64,000 bases of DNA from an uncultured Lachnospiraceae bacterium (GCA_910588285.1 CAJUQB010000004.1:1-64000), one strand, 5' to 3'. Positions 16,993-25,677 are shown, counted from the stretch's first letter. Notes: generated by a model from the letters alone, not told the origin. Made by a program: numbers and translations.

Positions 16993-17694
16993 ATGTCAGA
17001 CAATCATAAATTAGAGATCCTACAGGAATCTGCCGAAAGCAAGCAGCAGTTGGCCTATCAGCAGTTAAGAAATGACATCCTTAATAATATCTACCCCGAG
17101 GGCACCGTGCTGACCGAGCGCAAGCTCTGTGAGATCTACAGCGTCAGCCGCTCTCCCATCCGCAATGCCCTGCAGCAGCTGACCCACGAGGGGCTTTTAA
17201 GCCTGATCCCCGGAAAGGGGGCCACGGTTGTGGGCTTCTCCATTGAGGATATCCTGGAGGTCTACGACCTGATTGAAATGATGCAGCTTCACGCCCTGCA
17301 GGCTCTGGAGGGGCATATTGACGAGGCCTTTCTTCTTGGCCTTACGGAGCTTCTGTCCCACATGCAGCAGACAAGCCAGGCAGGTGATATTGCCGCTTCC
17401 ACCAAATGGGATCAGCAGTTCCACCATTTCCTGATCACTGCTGCCGGCAGTCGGCGGCTGGCCTCGATGTACGAGCAGCTCCACATGCAGAGCATCCGTT
17501 TTATGGCCACCTCGGCAAAGGACGACGCTGCGCTGGCAGCCCGTTCCTGCCAGGAGCATGCACAGATCTGCGCCTGTATACAGGCAGGAGACCTTGCGGG
17601 GGCCGGGCATGGCCTGCGGGAGCATTACAGGAACATCCGCCAGTATTACATTGACCGGCTCATACACAGAGGCTCCGGCTATTCTTCCCTATGA
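16993..17694 (+). CDS. GntR family (FCD-type) regulator, likely controller of the Mo-enzyme operon
   Basis: The start at 16993 follows AAGGAG; the frame is open further upstream, but that part covers the promoter. The 233-residue protein has a GntR winged helix (residues ~20-85, VSRSPIRNALQQLTHEGLLS) and a helical FCD ligand domain with the metal-binding pattern expected of that fold (WDQQFHHFLITAAG and a late REHYRNI). The palindrome TGGTATACCA occurs in its leader and at the promoter of the oxidoreductase operon 8 kb away. I infer repression of both, relieved by the substrate of the enzyme. Confidence 0.82.
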   Translation: MSDNHKLEILQESAESKQQLAYQQLRNDILNNIYPEGTVLTERKLCEIYSVSRSPIRNALQQLTHEGLLSLIPGKGATVVGFSIEDILEVYDLIEMMQLHALQALEGHIDEAFLLGLTELLSHMQQTSQAGDIAASTKWDQQFHHFLITAAGSRRLASMYEQLHMQSIRFMATSAKDDAALAARSCQEHAQICACIQAGDLAGAGHGLREHYRNIRQYYIDRLIHRGSGYSSL

Positions 17695-17716
17695 ATGTAG
17701 GCAGAATAAGAGGATT

Positions 17717-18226
17717 CTAAGAAAAAACATGTAACAAATATGTCTCCATATCCTTTTTGAATGTTCCAAAGCTGACAGGACATTTTTTGCATAGCACCTC
17801 GATGTCTGTTTGCTCTGCCAAGTCAGCATAAAGCTGTTTATCGAATGGGATTTTACCTTTTTTATGAAAAGAACTGCAAATTCTTTTCAGGTAGTTTTTG
17901 GGATAGTTGCTTTTCGGATCCTCTTCCTTCCCCCATAAATATTCCGGTTTTGCCGGAAAGGATATGTCAGAATCTCTTACCGCGCTTGCCCCGTACACAA
18001 GCTCAAATGCATTTTTATCTGATAGCAGCCAGGATTCTACCATTCTAAGTGCTATCATAGGAATCACTTCTCTCTTATCCAGATCTGGGTTTGCTCCTCT
18101 TTCTACCTCTTCATAGACCTCCTTGAATCGTTTTTTTGCCTGCTGCTCTGTATTCGATGTCCCTGTACTTCTGTCCGCATCACAATAATATATCCCATGG
18201 GAATATTTTTTCTCTTTCATATACAT
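17717..18226 (-). CDS. TOPRIM/DUF4276-like protein, possibly missing its N-terminus
   Basis: The 169-residue product has a YYCDADRSTG motif near residue 13 and IALRMVESWLLSD near residue 58. These are reminiscent of the acidic motifs of RloB/DUF4276-type TOPRIM proteins that accompany AAA ATPases. In that family the first conserved Glu lies some 40-60 residues earlier, but here the frame is closed by a stop only 14 codons before the ATG. The ATG also lacks a ribosome binding site. The gene lies 25 bases after the ATPase stop. Either the start has been lost by a small deletion or translation depends on coupling. The family call is tentative. Confidence 0.5.
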   Translation of the reverse strand: MYMKEKKYSHGIYYCDADRSTGTSNTEQQAKKRFKEVYEEVERGANPDLDKREVIPMIALRMVESWLLSDKNAFELVYGASAVRDSDISFPAKPEYLWGKEEDPKSNYPKNYLKRICSSFHKKGKIPFDKQLYADLAEQTDIEVLCKKCPVSFGTFKKDMETYLLHVFS

Positions 18227-18251
18227 ATAGAATTTTCGCGCTGGAACAGCT

Positions 18252-19448
18252 TTAAAGCCCCCTTGTCAGTAATTCCCCCACGATATCTTCATTGCTTATA
18301 TTCAATAATACTTCTCCTGGATACATATAATTTAAGCGTTCCCGCATATCAGATATTTCAAATAATTTTACTGCCTTTGTTAATCCGGATTCTCTCTCCC
18401 GATATAAAAAAACAATATTATCTGCTTTTACATAATCCACAAAAACAGTGCTGTGGGTTGTTACAACTAATTGATGATGTTTTGTCTTATAAATTTCCTG
18501 CAGTATTTTCAGCAGCTCCTCCGCATAATTAATATTTATGCCATTCTCTATTTCATCAAGAAGCATCACTGAATCTGCTTCCGGCACTTCGCTAATAGCA
18601 ACAAAAGCCAGCAATCTTAGCATCCCATCACTCATATCCTTTGATGTCATCCTAACCAATATATTGTCATATTTTTCAGTTGTTTCAATATAAGTCCAGC
18701 CTGGCTTTCCTTTCGTATGTGTCTCTACCTTTTCAATCTGTCCGCATCCCAGAATCCTATGGATCTTGTCCATAAAGCTTACTTTTTGTTCTTCCGACAT
18801 CGCTTTGATAAAGGAAGGCAGATTTCTCCCTGACATTCCGATTGTTTTTGCAGTTCCCCTGCTGCTTTGACGCATATCAGAAGGCGAAAGCAATTCATAG
18901 GAGGACGAATTCAATAAAAATTTCTTTATTGCCACCAGCTCTGGCAAATTCCTTTCCGTCTCGACATCTACCACTACCTTAAGCGCGGATGATTTCAACA
19001 GCAGTCGCGGATAAACCCGCTTATCCTCTCCATCTCCATATACAACCAGCTTATGTCCCGCCTCATACTCCATCAAAACGAAATCCGACTCCTCATCCCA
19101 TACTTTTTCCCTTGTCAATTCCATCGTTTTCTTTTTTGTATAAACACTTATTTCCATCTCCCAGCAAAGCTTACGGATCTGCCCGTTAATGTCTAATTGG
19201 AGGCCGCATGCCAGGCATATTATATTAGAATTTTTAACAAATTTTGACTTGATGTCCTCAATCTGCAGTCCTCTCTGCTCAAGGATTGTATCAAAGTCTT
19301 CATCTGCAGACCTCACCAAAAAGGAAATTGCCTGCAATACGGAACTTTTACCAGAAGCATTATTACCGACAATTACAGTAAATTCTGTAAAATTCATATG
19401 AAAATTATGAAATGATTTAAAATTATCTATCCTAAGACTGGTTATCAT
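18252..19448 (-). CDS. AAA family ATPase (AAA_21/OLD-like)
   Basis: The 398-residue ATPase opens with MITSLRIDNFKSFHNFHMNF and a Walker A GNNASGKSSVL near residue 29. Late motifs include DGMLRLLAFVAI (signature-like), VMLLDEIENGI (Walker B) and VVTTHSTVFV. This SMC/ABC-like architecture is common in stand-alone phage-defence and abortive-infection pairs, often with a TOPRIM or nuclease partner downstream, as here. An AAAGGAAT site precedes the start. The pair separates the GntR gene from the oxidoreductase operon. A defence role is an inference from family and pairing. Confidence 0.75.
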   Translation of the reverse strand: MITSLRIDNFKSFHNFHMNFTEFTVIVGNNASGKSSVLQAISFLVRSADEDFDTILEQRGLQIEDIKSKFVKNSNIICLACGLQLDINGQIRKLCWEMEISVYTKKKTMELTREKVWDEESDFVLMEYEAGHKLVVYGDGEDKRVYPRLLLKSSALKVVVDVETERNLPELVAIKKFLLNSSSYELLSPSDMRQSSRGTAKTIGMSGRNLPSFIKAMSEEQKVSFMDKIHRILGCGQIEKVETHTKGKPGWTYIETTEKYDNILVRMTSKDMSDGMLRLLAFVAISEVPEADSVMLLDEIENGININYAEELLKILQEIYKTKHHQLVVTTHSTVFVDYVKADNIVFLYRERESGLTKAVKLFEISDMRERLNYMYPGEVLLNISNEDIVGELLTRGL

Positions 19449-19604
19449 GGCAATTCCTTTCTGTTAAACACTTTTCGATTATTTTGACCATCCATTGCAC
19501 TGGGGATGCATTGTAATTGTATTTGCGAACTTGTGTTTCTCGTTAACGCCCATTATATCATATAAGAAAATGAAAAACTATATCTTTTCATCCAAAGTTC
19601 AAAA

Positions 19605-19651
19605 AATCAATCAGGCCGCCGCACCCTTGATTTTCATCAACAATGCAGCGG
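19605..19651 (-). terminator. Terminator of the Mo-enzyme/asr operon
   Basis: On the minus strand AGGCCGCTGCA pairs with TGCGGCGGCCT (one mismatch) around a 20-base loop. GATTGATTTTTT follows, about 30-75 bases beyond the asrB-like stop codon. Confidence 0.75.
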
Positions 19652-19679
19652 CCTTTCCTGAATCCTCCTGATCTATTTC

Positions 19680-20468
19680 TTAATCCAAAAGCTCCTTGGC
19701 CTTCCTGTAGTTGAACACCGGCCCTTCCAGACACACATAGGTCTCATTGATCTTGCAGTGGCCGCACTTGCCCACAGAACAGGACATTTTCCGTTCAAAG
19801 GACACCCAGATCTTATCCTCCGTCACGCCCTCTGCCACGCACTCCTTTGCAGTGAAGTTTATCATGGCCGGCGGGCCTACAATCACTATGTTGTAGTCCT
19901 CGAAGCTGCCAAAGGGCACCTCCTTCACGTAGCCTGTGACAAAGCCCTTACAGAAGCCCTCCGCCTCCATATTGTCCAGACAGTAAATGGTGTGAAACTG
20001 CCGGCGGAAACGGGCCAGGTCCTCCTCAAAGAGCACCGCGTCACGGTCCTTGAAGCCTACAATAAAATATACCTCTCCGATTTCCTCGGGATGTGCGTAA
20101 AAATACTGGAGCATGCTCCGCACCGGGGCCATGCCGGTTCCGCCGGCAATCACCACCAGGGGCTTATGCTTAAAGCTCTCCACCGGAAATGCATTGCCGT
20201 AGGGCCCCCGCATAAAGAGGGTGTCCCCCTCCGCCATGCCAAAGATCCCGTCGGTGAGCTTCCCCACCTTGCGGATGGTGAACTCCACATAGTCCTCCCC
20301 CCGGGCGCTGACGGAAATGGGCGCCTCGCCGATCTTGGGGATGGACAGCACGTAGAACTGTCCGTGCTCCACGGAATCGCTGCATTTTACCCGGAAGGTA
20401 TACTCTGCCGTTGTCTCATGGATGATTTTCAGAATCTTATGGGGCGACGGTAAGGTTATATTCTTCAT
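19680..20468 (-). CDS. asrB: AsrB-type FAD/NAD(P)H-binding electron-transfer subunit
   Basis: The 262-residue protein follows the ferredoxin-reductase plan: an FAD-binding barrel (residues ~1-100), an NAD(P) domain (~105-220, VVIAGGTGMAPVRSMLQYF) and a C-terminal Cys cluster CSVGKCGHC...C near 232-247 that holds a 2Fe-2S centre. It matches subunit B of anaerobic sulfite reductase and the related subunit of NADP-linked sulfhydrogenases. The catalytic AsrC siroheme subunit is not here. Instead, the gene is last in an operon headed by a molybdenum oxidoreductase and overlaps asrA by four bases, so it probably delivers NAD(P)H electrons to that enzyme. Confidence 0.85.
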   Translation of the reverse strand: MKNITLPSPHKILKIIHETTAEYTFRVKCSDSVEHGQFYVLSIPKIGEAPISVSARGEDYVEFTIRKVGKLTDGIFGMAEGDTLFMRGPYGNAFPVESFKHKPLVVIAGGTGMAPVRSMLQYFYAHPEEIGEVYFIVGFKDRDAVLFEEDLARFRRQFHTIYCLDNMEAEGFCKGFVTGYVKEVPFGSFEDYNIVIVGPPAMINFTAKECVAEGVTEDKIWVSFERKMSCSVGKCGHCKINETYVCLEGPVFNYRKAKELLD

Positions 20469-21511
20469 TCTGCTTCCTCCCCTCTTTTCAGCCGCTCTAC
20501 CTCATGGGCCAGCCGGTCAACCGTCTCGGAGAAACGGATATCCTTGGGACAGCGCATGTCACAGCGTCCGCAGCCCACACACATATTTTCCTCCCCGAAA
20601 CGCGCCTTGAAGTCATAGGTCTTGTGCATGGCCTTGAAGCGCATCCGGTCTCCTGCCCTGGCCCGGACATTGTGCCCCCCTGCCATGGTGCTGTAGGAAT
20701 CCAGCATACAGGAGGACCATGCCCTTCTGCGTTCCCCGTCCCGGCTGGTCTCATGGTAGATCACATCCGTGGTGTCAAAACAGCTGCAGGTAATGCACAC
20801 CGTATTGCAGCCGCCGCAGCCAATGCAGCTCTCGTCAAACTCACGCCACATGGGAAGCGCATGGATCTCCTTCACCAGGCTTCTGTCCGTAATCTCTGGC
20901 ACTGCCACGGCTCTTCGGTTCTCCGTCACAAATTCCGGCGTGAAATCACAGCGCTCCTCCCCCTCCAGAAGCCGGGACAGCTCCCTCCCAAGGGCTTCCT
21001 CCCGGGCATGGGGATTCACCTGTATGCTCACGCCCTCTGCATCAAAGCGGAAGGCCGCCGTATACTGGTCCGTCCGGCTGCTGCCCATGGATACGCAGAA
21101 GCAGGTCTCAAAGCTCTCCCTACACTCCATCAGGAAAAATTTTACCTTCTCCCGCCTGCGCTGATAGAAATTATCCGCCTGGCCGCCATTTTTCAGGAAC
21201 ATGGTATCCAGCCTGCGGATGCCATTGATGTCGCAGGGGCGCAGAAAAATAATTACGTCCCGGTCATCCTCCAGCTCACTCTCCCTCACTCCGTCCTCGG
21301 AAAAATACAGCAGTGTCTGCACAATGGGGTAAAATACCTCCTTGGGGGAAAAGTGGGATTTTTCCTGCCAGACCAGCTCCTTTTGGGTATTCACCTCACC
21401 GTAGCGGATCAATTTCCCCACCCTCTTCGGGCCCAGGATCCGGTACGTCTTGCCAAGCTCTGTCAGCAGGGCATTCATTTTATCTGTGGAAATACAATAG
21501 CTTTCCTTCAT
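20465..21511 (-). CDS. asrA: AsrA-type 4Fe-4S electron-transfer subunit
   Basis: The 348-residue protein has LRPCDINGIRRLDTMFLKNG near residue 91 and two ferredoxin-like clusters: CIGCGGCNTVCITCSC (~230) and CVGCGRCDMRCP (~313). This is the arrangement of anaerobic sulfite reductase subunit A and of the beta subunit of sulfhydrogenases. It relays electrons between the flavoprotein AsrB and a catalytic partner. GGAGGTG precedes the start, which lies three bases after the chaperone stop. The partner here is most likely the molybdenum enzyme of the same operon, because no sulfite reductase catalytic subunit is present in the window. Confidence 0.87.
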   Translation of the reverse strand: MKESYCISTDKMNALLTELGKTYRILGPKRVGKLIRYGEVNTQKELVWQEKSHFSPKEVFYPIVQTLLYFSEDGVRESELEDDRDVIIFLRPCDINGIRRLDTMFLKNGGQADNFYQRRREKVKFFLMECRESFETCFCVSMGSSRTDQYTAAFRFDAEGVSIQVNPHAREEALGRELSRLLEGEERCDFTPEFVTENRRAVAVPEITDRSLVKEIHALPMWREFDESCIGCGGCNTVCITCSCFDTTDVIYHETSRDGERRRAWSSCMLDSYSTMAGGHNVRARAGDRMRFKAMHKTYDFKARFGEENMCVGCGRCDMRCPKDIRFSETVDRLAHEVERLKRGEEAE

Positions 21512-21514
21512 CCC

Positions 21515-22171
21515 CTACACCTCCAATCCCGAAACCAGCGCCTTTTCTGCCATGAGAAAGCCTCTGGTAAGCCTGGCCAGGCCTTTGTAAAAATCCGTGC
21601 CTGCATATTTCTGTACCTCGCCTGCAAAGGCCGGCACCCAATTGTTCAGGTGATCCTTCAAAAACGCTGCCTGCTCTGCAGCCAGAGCTCCTGCCCCGCC
21701 GGGCTCCTCTGCCTGGTCCCACTCCTGGCACAGCAGGGCCATATACTCTAACAGAAGCCCCAGATGGTCCTCCGGCACCCGGTACATCTCCCGGGAGGGT
21801 GCAACGCCCCTGGCTGCGTACAGCACAACCACCTCATTTCTGGAATCCTGCATCATCAGGTGCTTTTTGCTGGTATAAACCGATTCATAGGGAAAGGCAG
21901 CCTTCCCCTGGGCCACACCTGCTGAAAGAAAAATCCGCGCATAATCCACCGCCAGATCGTCCAGAACCTCCTGATTCTCCTTTCCCTGGCTGTCCTTCAG
22001 ATACTCCGCCATCATCCGGTAGCCCTCCGCCATCTCCTCATTGGGGCACTGGGCCGGGCATTGGATCTGCCGCAGCCCAGAAAGCAGCTCCTGGTCCACC
22101 TCCAGCACATACAGGCGGCTTAACAGGCGGTACATCCGCTGGCGGCTCCTATGTAAGCTCTTATTTTCCAT
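21515..22171 (-). CDS. TorD/DmsD-type molybdoenzyme chaperone
   Basis: The start at 22171 follows GGGAGGTG and overlaps the end of the ferredoxin gene by 11 bases; a longer open frame upstream is just read-through of that gene. The 218-residue all-helical protein has the length and pattern of TorD-family chaperones, with VDYARIFLSAG and FPYESVY followed by a conserved PEDHLGLLLEYMALL. Such proteins hold the molybdenum enzyme open for cofactor insertion. It is soluble and cytoplasmic and sits among the genes of its presumed client. Confidence 0.8.
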   Translation of the reverse strand: MENKSLHRSRQRMYRLLSRLYVLEVDQELLSGLRQIQCPAQCPNEEMAEGYRMMAEYLKDSQGKENQEVLDDLAVDYARIFLSAGVAQGKAAFPYESVYTSKKHLMMQDSRNEVVVLYAARGVAPSREMYRVPEDHLGLLLEYMALLCQEWDQAEEPGGAGALAAEQAAFLKDHLNNWVPAFAGEVQKYAGTDFYKGLARLTRGFLMAEKALVSGLEV

Positions 22172-22763
22172 TCTCTTCACCTCCCGGGAATCCCTGCCAT
22201 TTGGCATTGCGCAAAATAAACCTTCCGGCAGGGTGGTTGCCCTGATCCGGCAGGGAATAGACATGCTCCTCCCCTGCCTCCCGGATGACCCTGGATACAT
22301 TACTCTCCGGATCATTGATATCCCCGAACATCAGGGCACAGCCAGAGCAGTTCCGCACGCAGGCCGGCTCTTCCCCTGCTTCCCTGCGCTCCATGCAGAC
22401 CGTGCATTTGTCCGACACACGCAGCTCCTGGTTGAAAATGATGCAGTCATAGGGGCAGGCCTTCTTGCAGCTCTGGCAGCCAATGCAGACGCTGGGGTCA
22501 ATCTTGACCACTCCGTCCTCCTCGTCCTTGTAGCAGGCCCCGGTGGGACATACGGCCGCACAGGCGGGATTTTCACACTGCTGGCACATGACCGGCATAA
22601 AATACATTTCCAGATCCGGGAAATCCCCCACAGGCCCCATGGTGTACAGCCTGCTTCGGGAGGGGCCAAGGGCAATCTCATGCTCTGTCTTGCAGGCCAC
22701 CTGGCAGCCGCCATGGCAGCCGATGCAGCGGTCAAGATCTGCCAAAATAATATACTGTTTCAC
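22161..22763 (-). CDS. Four-cluster ferredoxin subunit (DmsB/NrfC-like)
   Basis: The 200-residue protein has four groups of cysteines: CIGCHGGCQVAC, CQQCENPACAAVCPTGAC, CIGCQSCKKAC and CTVC...CVRNC. This is the pattern of the 4x[4Fe-4S] subunit that partners DMSO-reductase-family enzymes. The start codon follows the stop of the molybdenum subunit immediately. No NrfD/DmsC membrane anchor gene is present, so the complex is probably soluble. Confidence 0.9.
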   Translation of the reverse strand: MKQYIILADLDRCIGCHGGCQVACKTEHEIALGPSRSRLYTMGPVGDFPDLEMYFMPVMCQQCENPACAAVCPTGACYKDEEDGVVKIDPSVCIGCQSCKKACPYDCIIFNQELRVSDKCTVCMERREAGEEPACVRNCSGCALMFGDINDPESNVSRVIREAGEEHVYSLPDQGNHPAGRFILRNAKWQGFPGGEENGK

Positions 22764-25526
22764 TTAAATCTCCTCCCTTCTGGCATGGTACTGCTTTTTC
22801 GCCGGCCCATGTACGCCGTATTCCATCTTCCCGTAGCGCTCTCCCTTGGAGCCGTCCGGCGTGGGCCCTGCCTGGGCAGGCAGCCAGGATTTGAAATCCC
22901 CGGGGCTGGTCCATACTCCCTCGGGGGCTCCCGGCGCTTTCTCAATCTTCACCTGGAAGGCCCGCAGGGTATAAGTGCCCACCACATCATTGAAGGGCGC
23001 CGTGGATTTTGTTAAAACATTCACATTCATCTCCTGCCAGCCATGGGTCTTGGTATCCAGGGTCTCCGGGTTCCAGAAACGCTCCATACATACCACCCCG
23101 GGATGGATGCCCGGTGTCACATAGGCCTTGGCAGTGATCCGTCCCCGCTTGGAGGACACGTAGGTCCAGTCTCCCTGGGCAATGCCGTATTGCTCCGCCG
23201 TCCTGGGGTTGATCCAGATCTCCGGCGCAGGATACATCTCCCGCAGAGCAGCCACATTGCGCAGCGTTGAATGGTGGTAGAAGGGCACGCGCCCATTTGT
23301 CATCACCAGGGGAAACTCCTCTGAGATCTCATCCTGCCGCAGGGGACTTTCCGAGGGCTCCAGGTAGTAGGGCAGGGGCTCGTAATCCCTGGAAGCCGGC
23401 GGCAAAGGCTCCGCCGCAAAGGGCTGGCCGGTGCGCCCTAAGGTAATCATGCTCTCCAGATATATTTCCAGCTTCTTGGAAGGCGTTGGGAAGCCCTGGG
23501 GCTGGCCGGTTCTCTCGTCAACATTTTTGTATACATAGTAGGTCCGCCACTCATCCTTGGGCAGGTATTCGTAGGGGGACACTTCTGTAAATTTCTTCCA
23601 GTCCAGGCCCACCTTGGGCAAAATGTGATTGAAAAATTCCTCCATGGAATCCCAGTAAGGAAGGTCCTCCCCCATAAATTCCGGGTCAAAGGATTTGATA
23701 CAGCCCTCGTGGCCTAAGTCCGCGCATTTCCTGGCCAGCTTAGACCAGAACAGCGTCTCGTCCATGGTCTCCCACAGGTGGGTTACCGCCTGACGGGCAA
23801 TAAGCTTGTTGCAGGTCTCCACAATCATGTCTGTCTCCAGCCACTCCTCCGCCGGCAGCAGAATATCCGCATAGGCGGAAAATGAGGTGGGGTACATATA
23901 CATATGTACGATGAAATCCAGCTTCTCAATGGCCTCCACCCATTTTGCGCTCTCTGCCACCACCCCCAGCTTGTTGCCGGAGCGGTCAATCCACATCCTG
24001 GGCTGGTAGGGCTGGCCGGTGAGCACTGCGTCCCGAATGCTGGAGGGGTGCCCGGCCCACCAGATATGGAGCCCCTTATGCTCAATGGTCCCCAAACGCT
24101 TCTGCAGCTGGCCCTTGGGCAGCAGCTTGGTGGCCTGGGGCACCGGGTAGTTGGGCATCCGCAGAACGCCGCTGGTCCGAAACCGCTGCAATAGGCTTCC
24201 CGGCCGTTCTACATTGCCCATCAGAAGGTCAATGGTGGCCGCTCCCATGGCCGCCTGAACGGAATTGGGGGTCTGGTCCGTGGCAACGCCGATGGCCAGG
24301 CCGCTGGGGGTATTCTGTGCGAACATCAGAATGGCCTCCTCGATCTTCTTTGGATCCAGCCAGCAGATATTGCCCGCCTTCTCCAAGGTATACTCCTCCA
24401 CCCGCTCCCACAGCAGCTGGAAGCCGGTTTTATAGACCTTCCCCTCCGCCTCAAAGGTTCCAAGAAGGGCCGGCCTTAAGGCCTCGTCATAAGGGTATTC
24501 CATGGGCTTTATGGAATGGGTGTTCTCGTCCCATACCACAAAGGTATCGGGAATTCCCTCCTGGCGGCTGACCTGGGCCCGCACCTGCATCTTGGTCTCC
24601 ACATCCACCAGGTAGGGCAGATTGGTCCACCGAAGCACCAGATCCTCATCGTAGAGCTTATGCTCCATCATATAGCGGATCCAGGCCAGCTGCAGGGCCA
24701 CGTCGGTTCCCGGCCGGATGGGCAGCCAGATATCTGCCTTGGCTGCGTCCGGTGTAAACCGGGGATCCACCGCAATGGTCTTCACCCCTCTGGCCCGCAG
24801 CTCCACCACCGCATTGCCGCCGCTGGCCGGGCAGGAATAGGAGGGGTCTGTGCCCCACAGCACCAGGCACTGGATGGGTGTCTCGTCGGGAAAATACAGC
24901 TCCAGGGCATTGGAATCCGCGATACTGGGATCCACCCCGCCGTACATCATGGTATAGGCCAGTACCCGGGGCAGATAGCATTGGGCACAACCCGGCTCGA
25001 ACCAGTTGGGCGTGCCGAATACATTACAGAAGCGGGCAATACTCCAGATCTCCGGGTTGCCGCCCCCTCCGGTGGAGCAGAATACCGCCTCGGCCCCGTA
25101 TTTCTCCCTGGTCTCCATCAGCTTCTCTGCAATGGTGCCAAGGGCCTCCTCCCAGGAGATCCGCTTCCAGCGATTGCCGCCCCGGGCTCCTACCCGCTTT
25201 AGGGGGAACTTGTTCCGGTTGGGATGATAGAGGGCCTGGATCCCGGCCAGTCCCTTGGCGCACATACGGCCCTTGCTCATGGGATCCTCCGGATTCCCCT
25301 CCAGGCGGATCACACGGCCCTCCTTCACATAGGCCAGCACGCCGCAGTTGGCAATACAGGCACGGCAGCAGGTCTTGACCACCTTCACCTCACTGCTGTC
25401 CGCCCCCTTCTCCTGGCTGGGGCTGCCAGGCTGGCATTTTTCCAAAAATCCCCGGGCCGGCGCTGCTTCCCCAAGCCCCTTTGGGGCAATGGCATCCAGG
25501 TATTTCTCCATGGTTTCCTGTTCCAT
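22764..25526 (-). CDS. Molybdopterin (bis-PGD) oxidoreductase, catalytic subunit
   Basis: The 920-residue protein belongs to the DMSO-reductase superfamily. The N-terminal iron-sulfur motif is C54-x2-C57-x3-C61 with C89 (CCRACIANC...GRMCAKG). Pterin-binding motifs such as VLWGTDPSYSCPASGG and WLPIRPGTDVALQLAWIRYM follow, and the C-terminal domain carries MTNGRVPFYHHST. There is no Tat signal, so it acts in the cytoplasm. Cys180 or Cys183 (EPGCAQCYLP) is a candidate molybdenum ligand. It resembles the broad group that includes thiosulfate/polysulfide reductases, acetylene hydratase and gut catechol dehydroxylases, so the substrate is open. It heads an operon with a ferredoxin, a chaperone and AsrAB, which suggests an NAD(P)H-driven reductase. 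Confidence 0.85.
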   Translation of the reverse strand: MEQETMEKYLDAIAPKGLGEAAPARGFLEKCQPGSPSQEKGADSSEVKVVKTCCRACIANCGVLAYVKEGRVIRLEGNPEDPMSKGRMCAKGLAGIQALYHPNRNKFPLKRVGARGGNRWKRISWEEALGTIAEKLMETREKYGAEAVFCSTGGGGNPEIWSIARFCNVFGTPNWFEPGCAQCYLPRVLAYTMMYGGVDPSIADSNALELYFPDETPIQCLVLWGTDPSYSCPASGGNAVVELRARGVKTIAVDPRFTPDAAKADIWLPIRPGTDVALQLAWIRYMMEHKLYDEDLVLRWTNLPYLVDVETKMQVRAQVSRQEGIPDTFVVWDENTHSIKPMEYPYDEALRPALLGTFEAEGKVYKTGFQLLWERVEEYTLEKAGNICWLDPKKIEEAILMFAQNTPSGLAIGVATDQTPNSVQAAMGAATIDLLMGNVERPGSLLQRFRTSGVLRMPNYPVPQATKLLPKGQLQKRLGTIEHKGLHIWWAGHPSSIRDAVLTGQPYQPRMWIDRSGNKLGVVAESAKWVEAIEKLDFIVHMYMYPTSFSAYADILLPAEEWLETDMIVETCNKLIARQAVTHLWETMDETLFWSKLARKCADLGHEGCIKSFDPEFMGEDLPYWDSMEEFFNHILPKVGLDWKKFTEVSPYEYLPKDEWRTYYVYKNVDERTGQPQGFPTPSKKLEIYLESMITLGRTGQPFAAEPLPPASRDYEPLPYYLEPSESPLRQDEISEEFPLVMTNGRVPFYHHSTLRNVAALREMYPAPEIWINPRTAEQYGIAQGDWTYVSSKRGRITAKAYVTPGIHPGVVCMERFWNPETLDTKTHGWQEMNVNVLTKSTAPFNDVVGTYTLRAFQVKIEKAPGAPEGVWTSPGDFKSWLPAQAGPTPDGSKGERYGKMEYGVHGPAKKQYHARREEI

Positions 25527-25567
25527 ATCTTACCTCCTTATTGTGAAAATATCGTTCAGTATCCAAG

Positions 25568-25577
25568 TGGTATACCA
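25568..25577. promoter_or_regulatory. Operator TGGTATACCA of the Mo-enzyme operon
   Basis: The 10-base palindrome lies directly downstream of the -10 box, where a bound repressor would block initiation. It is identical to the site in the leader of the GntR gene at 16955-16964. Confidence 0.6.
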
Positions 25578-25579
25578 AA

Positions 25580-25608
25580 AGAATACTATATATTTTTCAG
25601 AAAGTCAA
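25580..25608 (-). promoter_or_regulatory. Promoter of the Mo-enzyme operon
   Basis: On the minus strand TTGACT (25603-25608), a 17-base spacer and TATTCT (25580-25585) are followed by the operator. AGGAGG sits before the first start codon at 25526. Confidence 0.65.
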
Positions 25609-25633
25609 TGAGAAATATGGCCTCTCAAAAACA

Positions 25634-25677
25634 AATCGGGTAATTACGAAATGATCTCCTTCCGTAATTACCCGATT
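25634..25677 (-). terminator. Terminator of the GGDEF gene
   Basis: Perfect 15-base arms AATCGGGTAATTACG and its complement are followed on the minus strand by TGTTTTTGAG. It lies about 35 bases after the stop of the diguanylate cyclase gene. Confidence 0.8.

Noticed and set aside
19680..21511. Dissimilatory sulfite reductase
   Set aside because: Only the electron-transfer subunits AsrA and AsrB are present; the siroheme subunit AsrC is missing and the operon is headed by a molybdenum enzyme.
24516..25202. Several long plus-strand frames opposite the molybdenum enzyme
   Set aside because: All lie inside the coding strand of a conserved gene and show no protein-like pattern of their own.
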